The notes under the pieces are model-generated. The model had not been told where the DNA came from, made no database searches, and saw only the letters and a program-made list of their open reading frames with translations. Shown piece after piece: positions 25,543 to 34,225 of a DNA stretch of 64,000 bases (the first letter of the stretch is position 1; each line of letters begins with the position of its first letter). The DNA lies in assembly GCA_963806145.1 (NCBI GenBank), contig CAWDXD010000037.1, forward strand, positions 59,340 through 123,339. Direction: 5' to 3'. The DNA comes from DASXKD01 sp963806145 (lineage in GTDB: Bacteria > Actinomycetota > Actinomycetes > Streptosporangiales > Streptosporangiaceae). The position numbers and the translations under genes are program-made.

Positions 25543-26967
25543 TCAGGGCACGCACATGCCCTCGGCGGCCAGGGCGTCCGCAGCGGCCAAGGCGCCCGCA
25601 GCGGCCAGGTCCACCTCCGCCGGTGCGGCGGAAGGCAGCAGGCCGAAGGCGTCGGCGACCGCCAGCGCCCCTGACCTGTTCCGCACGCCAAGCTTGCGGA
25701 ACAGGCGGGTCTGCACGTTCTCGACGGTCTTCGGCGCGATGCCGAGAGCCCGCGCGGTCTGCCGGATGGAATGGCCCTGGGCCATGGAGGCCAGGATGTC
25801 GCTTTCCCTGGAGGTGAGCTCGGGCAGCCCGACCGGCCCGGTCGCGTGCTCGTCCCACCTGACCCGGGCGGCCCCGAGCAGCGGGCGCATCGGCTTGGAA
25901 TCCACCACGAGGTATCCCTGGCTCACCATCCGCAGCACGGCCAGGAAGTGATCGTCGATCCGGTCCGCCGCGACAAGCGCACTGGCACCGGTCGCCAGCG
26001 CGCTGGCGAGTTCCGGCGAGTCCAGCGGCTTGCTGTGCACCTGGATGGCCGGAATGCCGAGGTCGGCGACCAGGTCCCAGTCCGGCGTCTCGGGATCCAC
26101 CAGCACGGCCACCAGCGGTCCCCGGTGCCACCGCGCCCAGTGCGCGTCCGCCGCGGGCCCTGGCCCCCGCATCAGCACGAAGGGCTGGCGGCTGGACAGC
26201 AGCGCGGCCACGACCCGGTCCAGGGCCCGGCCGGGCTGGCCGCACACCACCGACAGGACGCCGGCCTCGCCCTCGGGCTCCGGCCTGCGCGGAACGGGCG
26301 CGGCCTCCCGGCCCAGCATGCCGAGTGACGCGGCCCGCGCCACGGCGTGCGCGCCGCTGCTCACGTCGAGCTTGGCGTAGAGGCGGCGCTTGAGGTTCTC
26401 CACCCGCTGCGGGCTGATGCCCAGCAGTGCGGCGATCTCCGGGACGATGTGCCCGGATCCGGTCAGCACGACGATCTCAAGTTCCCGGTCGGTAAGGCCC
26501 TGGCGGCCGGGGCTGCGCTGGCCCTGCCGGGCGTGCCTTGCCCTTCTGCGGCGCACCTGGGCGAGCACGGCGGCCAGCCCGTGCGACTCGGGGACCAGGG
26601 AGGACACGCCCGCCTGGCAGGCCGCGGCCAGGTCTTCCCCGGACGCCTCCCGGTACACCACGATGACGTTCAGTTCGGGGAACCGGCCCACCAGCGTGCG
26701 CACCCGGCCGGCCATCTCGCCGACCTGGCGGCCCGCGTCCAGGATCACCACGTCTGGATTGCTCAGCTCGCAGAGGCCGGGAACCTCGTCGGCCTCGGCC
26801 ACCCGGCCGACCACGGTCACGTCGGGACGGATCGCCAGGCAGGCAGCGAGGGTGTCACGGAGAAGCCGCTGCGGAGACTGCACGGCAACCCGTACTGAGA
26901 CGCGAGGGCAAGGATAGTCATCGCTGACAGGGTTTCCGTTTTCTCCGCTCCCAGCGGATTTATGCAT
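25543..26967 (-). CDS. Duplicated NarL-like regulator: two receiver-like plus LuxR-type HTH halves
   Basis: A 474-residue protein built as two tandem response-regulator-like halves. Half 1: receiver-like region about 22-140 (RVAVQSPQRLLRDTLAACLA, PDVVILDAG), then an HTH at about 155-220 (LTDRELEIVVLTGSG, PEIAALLGISPQRVENLKRR, LYAKLDV). Half 2: a more degenerate receiver-like region about 235-360, then an HTH at about 375-440 (LTSRESDILASMAQG, IRQTARALGIAPKTVENVQT). In half 1 the acidic pair of a phospho-receiver is replaced by Gln-Ser (VQSPQ), although the Asp of ILD remains, so phosphorylation control is doubtful. It ends with an Ala-rich tail. ATG 26967 is the first good start; no strong ribosome-binding site. 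It probably controls transcription; targets are unknown. Confidence 0.8.
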   Translation of the reverse strand: MHKSAGSGENGNPVSDDYPCPRVSVRVAVQSPQRLLRDTLAACLAIRPDVTVVGRVAEADEVPGLCELSNPDVVILDAGRQVGEMAGRVRTLVGRFPELNVIVVYREASGEDLAAACQAGVSSLVPESHGLAAVLAQVRRRRARHARQGQRSPGRQGLTDRELEIVVLTGSGHIVPEIAALLGISPQRVENLKRRLYAKLDVSSGAHAVARAASLGMLGREAAPVPRRPEPEGEAGVLSVVCGQPGRALDRVVAALLSSRQPFVLMRGPGPAADAHWARWHRGPLVAVLVDPETPDWDLVADLGIPAIQVHSKPLDSPELASALATGASALVAADRIDDHFLAVLRMVSQGYLVVDSKPMRPLLGAARVRWDEHATGPVGLPELTSRESDILASMAQGHSIRQTARALGIAPKTVENVQTRLFRKLGVRNRSGALAVADAFGLLPSAAPAEVDLAAAGALAAADALAAEGMCVP

Positions 26968-27113
26968 TCCGGAGTGTAGCGTGGGGCGCCTGTGGACCGC
27001 TGGTAAATCGGCGCTCCCCCTGCCCAGCCGCAAAAGACCCAGGTCAGCGGGCTAATGTTCGCCAACGCGAACATGTGCGCGCATGCCGGATCCGCGGGCC
27101 CGGCGCTGTCCGG

Positions 27114-28859
27114 CTACCGGCGGCCGGCGTCCGCCCCGGTGCGCACCGGCACGATCTCGGCCACCGCGCCGGCGATCGACTCGGCGTCGGCGTCGCTGCC
27201 TGCCTCCTCGGAGGCGCGCTGGGCCGCCACCTCCGCCCGGTAGTGCTCGACCTCCCTGGCCGTCTGGCTGGAGTCCCAGTGCAGCGCCCCGGCGACCAGC
27301 GCGGCGGCCTCCGCCACGGCCTCCAGCCCCCGGTCGGGCGTTTCCATGGCGATGTGCGTGCGCCGGGCGAGCACGTCGTCGAGGTGCCGGGCACCTTCGT
27401 GGGAGGCGGCGTAGTAGATCTCCGCGCGCAGGTAGTCGTCCGCGCCAGCCAGCGGCCTGCCGAGCGATGGATCTGCCTCGATGAGGGCGAGCACCTCCCG
27501 GGCCAGCGACCCGTACCGGCGCAGCAGGTGCTCGATCCTGGCCACGTGCAGGCCCGAGGAGGTGGCCAGCCGCCGCCGGGCGTTCCACAGCGCGAGGTAA
27601 CCGTCAGCGCCCACCAGCGGCACCCGGTCCGTGCACGACGGCGGCGTGCGCCAGTCCAGCCCGTGCACCACGGCGTCCACAGCGTCCCTGGCCATCAGCC
27701 GGTAGGTGGTGTACTTCCCGCCCGCGACCAGCACCAGACCAGGGACGGGGTTGGCGACCACGTGCTCCCGGGACAGCTGCGAGGTGAGGTCGGACTCGCC
27801 GGACAGCAGCGGCCGCAGCCCCGCGTACACCGCGGTGACGTCGTCGCGGGTCAGCGGCGTGGCGAGCACCCGGTTCGCCTGGCCGAGCAGGTAGTCGATG
27901 TCGGCGCGGCTGACCGCGGGACGTGCCTTGCTGCCGGACCAATCGGTGTCGGTGGTGCCGATGATCCAGTGCCGCTCCCACGGGATGATGAACAGCACGC
28001 TGACCGGGGTCTTCAGGATGATCCCCGCGGTGGAGTGGATCCGGTCCTTGGGCACCACGAGGTGGACGCCCTTGGAGACCCGCAGGTTGATGGTGCCCCG
28101 GCCGCCGACCATGGCCTGGATCTCGTCGGTCCACACCCCGGTCGCGTTGACCACCTGCTGCGCCCGGATGTGCAGCTCCGCCCCGGACTCCAGGTCGATC
28201 GCCCGGACCCCGGCCACCCGCGCGCCCTCCCGCAGGAACCCGGTCACCTGGACCCGCGAGGCGACCTGCGCGCCGTAGTGGGCCGCGGTACGGGCCAGGG
28301 TGAGCACATACCTCGCGTCGTCCACCTGGCCGTCCCAGAACTCGACCGCGCCGGTGATCGCGGACCGCTTGAGCCCGGGGACCAGCCGCAGCGCCCCTCT
28401 GCGAGAGAGCTGCCGGTGCCCGGGCAGCCCTCTGGCCAGGCCGAGCGAGAGGCCGAGCGCATCGTAGGCGCCGATACCGGTACCGATGTAGGCCCGCTCC
28501 CAGAGGTGATGGGTGAGCGGGAAGACGAAGGGCACCGGGTGGACCAGGTGCGGCGCGATCACCCCGAGCAGCAGCGAGCGCTCGGTGAGCGCCTCACGGA
28601 CCAGCCCGATGTTGAGCTGTTCCAGGTAGCGCAGGCCACCGTGGATGAGCTTGCTGGAGCGCGAGGAGGTGCCGGCGGCGAAGTCCCTGGCCTCGACCAG
28701 GCCCACCGAGAGCCCGCGGGTGGCGGCGTCCAGCGCCACGCCCGCGCCGACGACCCCGCCGCCGACGACCAGCACCTGATGCTCGGCGCCGGCCAGCGCT
28801 GCGAGTGCCGCGGACCGCACGTCCGCGCTCAGCCTGACCGCACCGGCCGCTTCGGCCAT
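27114..28859 (-). CDS. glpD: Glycerol-3-phosphate dehydrogenase (FAD-dependent)
   Basis: A 581-residue membrane-associated flavoprotein oxidising sn-glycerol 3-phosphate to dihydroxyacetone phosphate and passing electrons to quinone. FAD motif: VLVVGGGVVGAGVALDAATRG near residue 30; substrate region: SSRSSKLIHGGLRYLE; also QVVNATGVWTDEIQ, HWIIGTTDTDWSG and VVAGGKYTTYR-type motifs (VLVAGGKYTTYRLMA). The C-terminal helical DAO_C domain is present (YGSLAREVLALIE). ATG 28859 is taken; a GTG one codon earlier is possible. It lies 46 bases downstream of guaB3 on the same strand, so co-transcription is likely. Confidence 0.95.
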   Translation of the reverse strand: MAEAAGAVRLSADVRSAALAALAGAEHQVLVVGGGVVGAGVALDAATRGLSVGLVEARDFAAGTSSRSSKLIHGGLRYLEQLNIGLVREALTERSLLLGVIAPHLVHPVPFVFPLTHHLWERAYIGTGIGAYDALGLSLGLARGLPGHRQLSRRGALRLVPGLKRSAITGAVEFWDGQVDDARYVLTLARTAAHYGAQVASRVQVTGFLREGARVAGVRAIDLESGAELHIRAQQVVNATGVWTDEIQAMVGGRGTINLRVSKGVHLVVPKDRIHSTAGIILKTPVSVLFIIPWERHWIIGTTDTDWSGSKARPAVSRADIDYLLGQANRVLATPLTRDDVTAVYAGLRPLLSGESDLTSQLSREHVVANPVPGLVLVAGGKYTTYRLMARDAVDAVVHGLDWRTPPSCTDRVPLVGADGYLALWNARRRLATSSGLHVARIEHLLRRYGSLAREVLALIEADPSLGRPLAGADDYLRAEIYYAASHEGARHLDDVLARRTHIAMETPDRGLEAVAEAAALVAGALHWDSSQTAREVEHYRAEVAAQRASEEAGSDADAESIAGAVAEIVPVRTGADAGRR

Positions 28860-28905
28860 CACATGCGGAACGCTAGCATCTGCAAGCGGGTGACCGTTCC
28901 GCTGG

Positions 28906-30030
28906 TCAGCGCCGAGGCGGTGCACTCGGGGTGACCACCACTTCGACCCGCTGGAACTCCTTGAGGTCGGAATAGCCGGAGATGGCCATTGTCCGGCGGA
29001 GCGCGCCGACGAGGTTCAGCGAGCCGTCGGCGACCGCGGACGGGCCGCACAGAATCTGCTCGATCGTGCCCACCGTGCCGACCTTCACCCGGGCACCACG
29101 CGGCAGGTCCGGATGGTGCGCCTCGCTCCCCCAGTGATAGCCGCGGCCCGGGGCCTGCTCGGCGCGCGCGAACGGGGATCCGACCATCACCGCATCGGCG
29201 CCGCAGGCCAGTGCCTTGGCGATGTCGCCGCTGCGGGTCATCCCGCCGTCCGCGATGACGTGCACGTACCGACCGCCCGATTCGTCCAGGTAGTCCCGGC
29301 GCGCCGCGGCGACGTCGGCGATCGCGGTGGCCATCGGCACCGCCACGCCGAGCACCGCCGCGGTGGTGTGGCCGCTGCCGCCGCCGAAGCCGGCCAGCAC
29401 CCCCGCCGCGCCGGTGCGCATCAGGTGCAGCGCGGCGGTGTAGGTCGCGCAGCCGCCGACGATCACGGGGATGTCCAGCTCGTAGATGAACTGCTTGAGG
29501 TTCAGCGGCTCGGCCCGGCTGGATACGTGCTCGGCCGAGACGGTGGTGCCGCGGATCACGAAGATGTCGGCGCCGGCATCCAGGACGGTCTTGTAGTAGC
29601 GCACGGTGCGCTGCGGGGACAGCCGTGCGGCCGTGGTGACGCCGGCGGCGCGGATCTCCGCGATCCTGCGGCCGACCAGGTCCTCCTTGATCGGCTCGGT
29701 GTAGATTTCCTGGAGCCTCCTGGTGGCCTCCGCGTCGTCCAGGCTGGCCACCTCGGCGAGGACCGGCTCCGGATCCTCATACCGGGTCCACAGCCCTTCG
29801 AGGTCGAGGACGGCGAGCCCGCCGAGGCGGCCGATCGCCACCGCCGTGGCCGGCGAGACCACGCTGTCCATCGGGCAGACCACCAGCGGCAGGTCGAACC
29901 GGTACGCGTCGATCTGCCAGGCGGTGGACACCTCCTCGGGATCTCTGGTGCGCCGGGACGGCACGATCGCGATCTCGTCGAGGGAGTAGGCCCGGTGCCC
30001 GCTCTTTCCCCGGCCGATCTCCACGGTCAT
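28906..30030 (-). CDS. guaB3: GuaB3-family IMP dehydrogenase-related protein
   Basis: A 374-residue TIM-barrel protein of the GuaB3 group. Family start MTVEIGRGKSGHRAYSLDEI; then DLPLVVCPMDSVVSP, DIPVIVGGCATYTAALHLMRTG, GGYVHVIADGGM-type phosphate site (RYVHVIADGGMTRSGDIAKALACGADAVMVG) and HPDLPRGARVKVGT. There are no CBS domains. The active-site loop that reads GSICTTR in guaB reads IRGTTVSAEHVSS here, with no Cys seen, so IMP oxidation is unlikely by the standard mechanism. Its ATG overlaps the guaB stop (ATGA, 30027-30030). The substrate is unproven. Confidence 0.9.
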   Translation of the reverse strand: MTVEIGRGKSGHRAYSLDEIAIVPSRRTRDPEEVSTAWQIDAYRFDLPLVVCPMDSVVSPATAVAIGRLGGLAVLDLEGLWTRYEDPEPVLAEVASLDDAEATRRLQEIYTEPIKEDLVGRRIAEIRAAGVTTAARLSPQRTVRYYKTVLDAGADIFVIRGTTVSAEHVSSRAEPLNLKQFIYELDIPVIVGGCATYTAALHLMRTGAAGVLAGFGGGSGHTTAAVLGVAVPMATAIADVAAARRDYLDESGGRYVHVIADGGMTRSGDIAKALACGADAVMVGSPFARAEQAPGRGYHWGSEAHHPDLPRGARVKVGTVGTIEQILCGPSAVADGSLNLVGALRRTMAISGYSDLKEFQRVEVVVTPSAPPRR

Positions 30031-31505
30031 GCCAGCCTGCCGCGGTAGTTCGGCGCGTCGGCGGTCATCTGGACGTCGTGCGGGTGGCTCTCGGTCAGGC
30101 CGGCCGCGGTGATCTGGATGAACTGCGCTTGCTGCAGTTCGGCGATGGTCCGCGCGCCGCAGTAGCCCATGGCCGCGCGCAGCCCGCCGATGAGCTGGCC
30201 GGCCACCGCGGCCAGCGGCCCGGCGAACGGCACCTGGCCCTCGACCCCCTGCGGCACCAGCTTGTCCTCGCGGAGCACGTCGTCCTGGAAGTACCTGTCC
30301 TTGGAGTAGGACCTGCCCCGCATGGCGCCCAGCGACCCCATGCCGCGGTACTCCTTGTACGGCTTGCCGTGGACGAACACCTGCTCGCCCGGTGCCTCCT
30401 CGCACCCGGCGAGCAGGCTGCCAAGCATGACGGTGTCCGCCCCGGCGGCGATCGCCTTGGCGATGTCGCCGGAATGCTGCAGGCCGCCATCCCCGATCAC
30501 CGGGACCCCGGCCGGGCGGGCCGCCTGCGCGGCCTCGTAGATCGCGGTCACCTGCGGGACGCCGACCCCGGCCACGACCCGGGTGGTGCAGATGGAGCCG
30601 GGCCCCACGCCGATCTTCACCGCGTCGGCGCCGGCGTCGATCATGGCCTGGGCGCCGGACCGGGTGGCCACGTTGCCGCCGATCACGTCCAGCCGGGTGT
30701 TCGCCTTGATCTGCGCCACCATGGCGAGCACCGCCTCGGCGTGCCCGTGCGCGGTGTCCACCACCAGGAAGTCCGCCCCGGCGTCGGCTAGCGCCTGGGC
30801 CCGCCGCTTGCCGTCCTCGCCCACGCCGACCGCGGCACCGACCAGAAGGCGGCCCTCGGCGTCCTTGCTGGCATTCGGGAACTTCTCGCTCTTGCTGAAG
30901 TCCTTGACCGTGATCAGCCCGCGCAGCCTGCCCTGGCCGTCGACCAGCGGGAGCTTCTCCACCTTGTGCTGGCGCAGCAACTCCAGCGCCTGCTCCCTGC
31001 CGACCCCGACGGGTGCGGTGATCAAGGGCATCGGCGTCATGACGGCGGAGACACGCCGGGAATGGTCAGCCTCGAACCGGATGTCGCGGTTGGTCACGAT
31101 GCCCAGCAGCGTGCCGTCGGTACCGGTGACCGGCACCCCGGAGATGCGGTACCGGCCGCACAGCGCCTCCACGTCGGCGACCGTGGCGTCCGGGCCGCAG
31201 GTCACCGGATTGGTGATCATCCCCGCCTCGGACCTTTTCACCATGTCGGCCTGCTGCGCCTGATCCTCGACAGACAGGTTGCGGTGCAGCACGCCGACAC
31301 CGCCCTGGCGGGCCATGGCCACGGCCATCCGCGCCTCGGTGACGGTGTCCATGGCGGACGAGATCAACGGGACCCCGAGCCGGACCCGGCGGCTGAGCCT
31401 GGCCGCGGTGTCGGCCTCCGCGGGGAGTACCGCCGAGTGCGCCGGCAGCAGCAGCACATCGTCAAAGGTCAGCGCCTGGGGGGCGAACTTGGCGTCGTCA
31501 GTCAT
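30027..31505 (-). CDS. guaB: IMP dehydrogenase
   Basis: A 492-residue enzyme that oxidises IMP to XMP, the committed step to GMP. Motifs: LTFDDVLLLPAHSAVLP at the start, two CBS domains at about residues 95-210 (MITNPVTCGPDATVADV, VMTPMPLITAPVGVG), the NAD/IMP site IGVGPGSICTTRVVAGVGVPQ with the catalytic Cys, the phosphate site VIGDGGLQHSGDIAKAIAAGAD, and the flap YRGMGSLGAM. A perfect CCCCTAG-T-CTAGGGG palindrome lies 27 bp upstream, including TAGACT, a possible -10. It is coupled by overlap to guaB3 and followed by glpD. Confidence 0.97.
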   Translation of the reverse strand: MTDDAKFAPQALTFDDVLLLPAHSAVLPAEADTAARLSRRVRLGVPLISSAMDTVTEARMAVAMARQGGVGVLHRNLSVEDQAQQADMVKRSEAGMITNPVTCGPDATVADVEALCGRYRISGVPVTGTDGTLLGIVTNRDIRFEADHSRRVSAVMTPMPLITAPVGVGREQALELLRQHKVEKLPLVDGQGRLRGLITVKDFSKSEKFPNASKDAEGRLLVGAAVGVGEDGKRRAQALADAGADFLVVDTAHGHAEAVLAMVAQIKANTRLDVIGGNVATRSGAQAMIDAGADAVKIGVGPGSICTTRVVAGVGVPQVTAIYEAAQAARPAGVPVIGDGGLQHSGDIAKAIAAGADTVMLGSLLAGCEEAPGEQVFVHGKPYKEYRGMGSLGAMRGRSYSKDRYFQDDVLREDKLVPQGVEGQVPFAGPLAAVAGQLIGGLRAAMGYCGARTIAELQQAQFIQITAAGLTESHPHDVQMTADAPNYRGRLA

Positions 31506-31532
31506 GGCACCTTCTCTGCGAGCAGCCGGATC

Positions 31533-31547
31533 CCCCTAGTCTAGGGG
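31533..31547 (-). promoter_or_regulatory. Palindrome with possible -10 upstream of guaB
   Basis: CCCCTAG (31533-31539) and CTAGGGG (31541-31547) form a perfect dyad around one T. On the minus strand it contains TAGACT, which fits an actinobacterial -10 (TANNNT) about 30 bp before the guaB ATG. Confidence 0.35.
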
Positions 31548-31685
31548 CGCCACCGCTCCCCCGCCGGTCAGCGGCTGCCGGGCCGGCCGCCCTCGCGCCC
31601 GCGCGCGGAACCCATCTGCGGGCGGCTGCCGGGCGCCCCCGGCCGGTACGCTCCAGGCCTGGCGGTTCCTGGCCCGCGCCCGTGG

Positions 31686-32264
31686 TTACGCCATCGACTC
31701 CTCGATCGCGAGCGCGCGCAACCTGGCTAGCGCGCGGTGCTGTGCCACCCGGACCGCCCCTGCTGACATGCCGAGTACATGACCCGTCTCCTCGGCGGAC
31801 AACCCGGTTACTACTCGTAGTATCAGCAGCTCACGGAGGTGCTGAGGCAGTCGCGCGAGCAGTGCCCTGGCCCGCTGCGCCTCCAGCCAGGCGACCACCG
31901 TCTCCTCCGGCCCCGGCTGCTCGTCAGGGCCGTCCGGAAACTCCTCGGTGGGCACCGCGAGCCGCGCCGCCGCGCGCACGGCATCGGCCACCTTGTGCGC
32001 GGCGATGCCGAACACAAAGGACGCGAACGGGCGCCCCATGTCCCGGTACCGGGGAAGCGCGGTAACGACGGCGATGCACACCTCCTGTGCCACATCGTCC
32101 GCGACATGGTAATGACCGGCAATGCGGCCCAGGCGGGCCCGGCAGTACCGGACCACCATCGGGCGGATCTGCTCGAGCAGCGACTCGATCGCGGCCGGCT
32201 GCCCGCGCACGGCCCGGGTGGTCAGGTCCGCGAGCCCGGCCGCGTCGGCCCGGGCCGACCGCAT
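31686..32264 (-). CDS. shbA: RNA polymerase sigma factor of the ShbA/SigD type
   Basis: A 192-residue sigma-70 family factor. Region 2 covers AAIESLLEQIRPMVVRYCRARLG, HYHVADDVAQEVCIAVVTALPRYRD and PFASFVFGIAAHKVAD; region 4 covers LARLPQHLRELLILRVVTGLSAEETGHVLGMSAGAVRVAQHRALARLR. Position upstream of guaB-guaB3 and next to groEL matches Streptomyces shbA, which drives transcription of the principal sigma factor gene, and M. tuberculosis sigD. ATG 32264 is preferred over GTG 32282 because GGAGGG lies 8 bases upstream of it. No anti-sigma gene is adjacent. A 180-bp gap separates it from guaB. Confidence 0.88.
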   Translation of the reverse strand: MRSARADAAGLADLTTRAVRGQPAAIESLLEQIRPMVVRYCRARLGRIAGHYHVADDVAQEVCIAVVTALPRYRDMGRPFASFVFGIAAHKVADAVRAAARLAVPTEEFPDGPDEQPGPEETVVAWLEAQRARALLARLPQHLRELLILRVVTGLSAEETGHVLGMSAGAVRVAQHRALARLRALAIEESMA

Positions 32265-32372
32265 GAAGCGTCCCTCCGTCACGAGTGCATGATGCCCACG
32301 TCAACGGTGGTTGATCGCATCCAGGCAGGCAACTGAAAGGTCACATTGACGTACCAAGATGCGACTCACAGT

Positions 32373-32419
32373 AAATTAATTACGGCCAGTAATCAACGAT
32401 TACTGGCCGTAATTAATTT
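32373..32419. terminator. AT-rich perfect palindrome behind groEL
   Basis: Arms of 22 bp (32373-32394 and 32398-32419) pair without mismatch around the loop AAC. The arm begins AAATTAATTACGG and ends GGCCAGTAATC, so the outer half is almost pure A/T, in contrast with its surroundings. On the minus strand it lies 21 bases after the groEL stop, so termination or 3' mRNA protection is the simplest reading. It could instead be an operator for shbA, which starts 109 bp away. Confidence 0.65.
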
Positions 32420-32439
32420 CTACGCGGAACGAGCGGATC

Positions 32440-34068
32440 TCAGTGTGCGTGCCCGTGACCGTGTGAGTGACCGTGCCCGTCGGCCGGTGCTTCCTCCTCC
32501 GGCTTCTCCACCACGGTGGCCTCGGTGGTGAGCAGCATGCCAGCGATGGACCCGGCGTTCTGCACCGCCGACCGGGTGACCTTGACCGGGTCGATGACGC
32601 CCTGCGCCATCAGGTCGCCGTACTCCCTGGTGGCCGCGTTAAAGCCCTGGCCGCGCGGCAGCTCGGCGGTCCTCGCCACCACGATGGAGCCCTCCTGCCC
32701 GGCGTTCGCGGCGATCCAGTAGCACGGCGCACTCAGCGCGCGGCGGACCACGCGCACGCCGATCGCCTCGTCCCCGGTCATGCCGAGGTCACCTAGCTCA
32801 CCGGCGATCTGCACGAGCGCGCTGCCACCGCCGGCGATGATGCCCTCTTCGATGGCCGCGCGGGTGGCCGAGATCGCATCCTCCAGGCGGTGCTTCTTCT
32901 CCTTGAGCTCCACCTCGGTGGCCGCCCCGACCCGCAGCACGCACACACCGCCGGCCAGCTTGGCAACTCGCTCCTGGAGCTTCTCCCGGTCCCAGTCCGA
33001 GTCGGTATCCTCGATCTCCAGCTTGAGCTGGCGGATCCGGTCTGCAATCGCGGTGGCGTCGCCCGCACCGTCCACGATCGTCGTGGTGTCCTTGGTGACC
33101 ACGGCCCGCCGCGTCCGGCCGAGCGAGCTGAGCCCGATGTTCTCCAGCTTCAGGCCGAGTTCCTCGCTGACCACCTCGCCGCCGGTGAGGATCCCCATGT
33201 CCGCCAGCATCGCCTTGCGGCGGTCACCGAACCCGGGCGCCTTCACCGCGACTACCGTCAGCAGGCCCCTGATCTTGTTCACGACCAGGGTGGACAGGGC
33301 CTCGCCCTCGATGTCCTCGGCGACCACCAGCAGCGGCCGCTTGGCCTGGGCCACCGCCTCGAGCACCGGCAGGAAGTCCGCCATGGAAGAGATCTTCGCG
33401 GTGTGCAGCAGGACGTAGGCGTCGTCCAGGACCGCTTCCAGCCGGTCCTGGTCGGTGATGAAGTACGGGGAGATGTAGCCCTTGTCGAACTGCATGCCCT
33501 CGGTGAACTCAAGCTCCAGGCCCAGGGTCGGCGACTCCTCGACGGTGATGACGCCGTCCTTGCCGACCTTGCTGAACGCCTCGGCGATCAGCTTGCCGAT
33601 CTCGGCATCCTGCGCGGAGATCGTCGCGACATGGGCGATCTCGTCCTTCTCGTCAACCTCGCGGGCCTGGGCGAGCAGCATGTCCGAGGTGGCCGCGGCA
33701 GCGGCGTCGATGCCCCGCTTGAGCGCGATCGGGTTGACGCCCGCGGTCACCGCCTTGCGGCCCTCCCGCACCATCGCCTGGGCGAGCACGGTGGCCGTGG
33801 TGGTGCCGTCACCGGCCACGTCGTTGGTCTTGGTCGCTACCTCCTTGGCGAGCTGCGCGCCCAGGTTCTCGTAGCGGTCTTCCAGCTCCACCTCCCGCGC
33901 GACGGTCACGCCGTCGTTGGTGATGGTCGGAGCGCCCCACTTCTTGTCGATGACGACGTTGCGCCCGCGCGGGCCCAGCGTCACCTTCACGGCGTCCGCG
34001 AGGTGGTTCACGCCGCGCTCCAGCGAGCGCCGTGCCTCCTCGTCGAACTCCAGCATTTTGGCTGCCAT
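32440..34068 (-). CDS. groL: Chaperonin GroEL1 with histidine-rich C-terminus
   Basis: A 542-residue Hsp60 chaperonin that forms the double-ring folding chamber. Motifs: LGPRGRNVVIDKKWGAPTITNDGVTVA, NDVAGDGTTTATVLAQ (ATP site), GFGDRRKAML, and the AIEEGIIAGGGSAL region near residue 400. The C-terminus ends ADGHGHSHGHGHAH, the His-rich tail that marks actinobacterial GroEL1 (Cpn60.1) as opposed to the Gly-Gly-Met tail of GroEL2; a second groEL presumably lies elsewhere. ATG 34068. groES is 157 bp upstream on the same strand with a large hairpin between, and the groES promoter carries the CIRCE operator. Confidence 0.97.
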   Translation of the reverse strand: MAAKMLEFDEEARRSLERGVNHLADAVKVTLGPRGRNVVIDKKWGAPTITNDGVTVAREVELEDRYENLGAQLAKEVATKTNDVAGDGTTTATVLAQAMVREGRKAVTAGVNPIALKRGIDAAAAATSDMLLAQAREVDEKDEIAHVATISAQDAEIGKLIAEAFSKVGKDGVITVEESPTLGLELEFTEGMQFDKGYISPYFITDQDRLEAVLDDAYVLLHTAKISSMADFLPVLEAVAQAKRPLLVVAEDIEGEALSTLVVNKIRGLLTVVAVKAPGFGDRRKAMLADMGILTGGEVVSEELGLKLENIGLSSLGRTRRAVVTKDTTTIVDGAGDATAIADRIRQLKLEIEDTDSDWDREKLQERVAKLAGGVCVLRVGAATEVELKEKKHRLEDAISATRAAIEEGIIAGGGSALVQIAGELGDLGMTGDEAIGVRVVRRALSAPCYWIAANAGQEGSIVVARTAELPRGQGFNAATREYGDLMAQGVIDPVKVTRSAVQNAGSIAGMLLTTEATVVEKPEEEAPADGHGHSHGHGHAH

Positions 34069-34126
34069 GACTACCCCTGACTACATAAAGCACGATTGGC
34101 GGGCGGCGCGGCCAGCGGGCGGGCGC

Positions 34127-34178
34127 CCGTGCCACACCGCCCCAGACGCCGCATGGCGCCCGGGGCGGTGTGGCACGG
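34127..34178. other. Large hairpin between groES and groEL
   Basis: 17-bp perfect arms (34127-34143 and 34162-34178) with CCACACCGCCCC in the stem and an 18-base loop. It lies in the 157-bp groES-groEL gap on the transcribed strand. It could attenuate or process the groESL message. Confidence 0.7.
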
Positions 34179-34225
34179 CAAGCACCCGCCGCGGGGCTTG
34201 CCCGCGGCGATGGTTCGCCGGCTGA

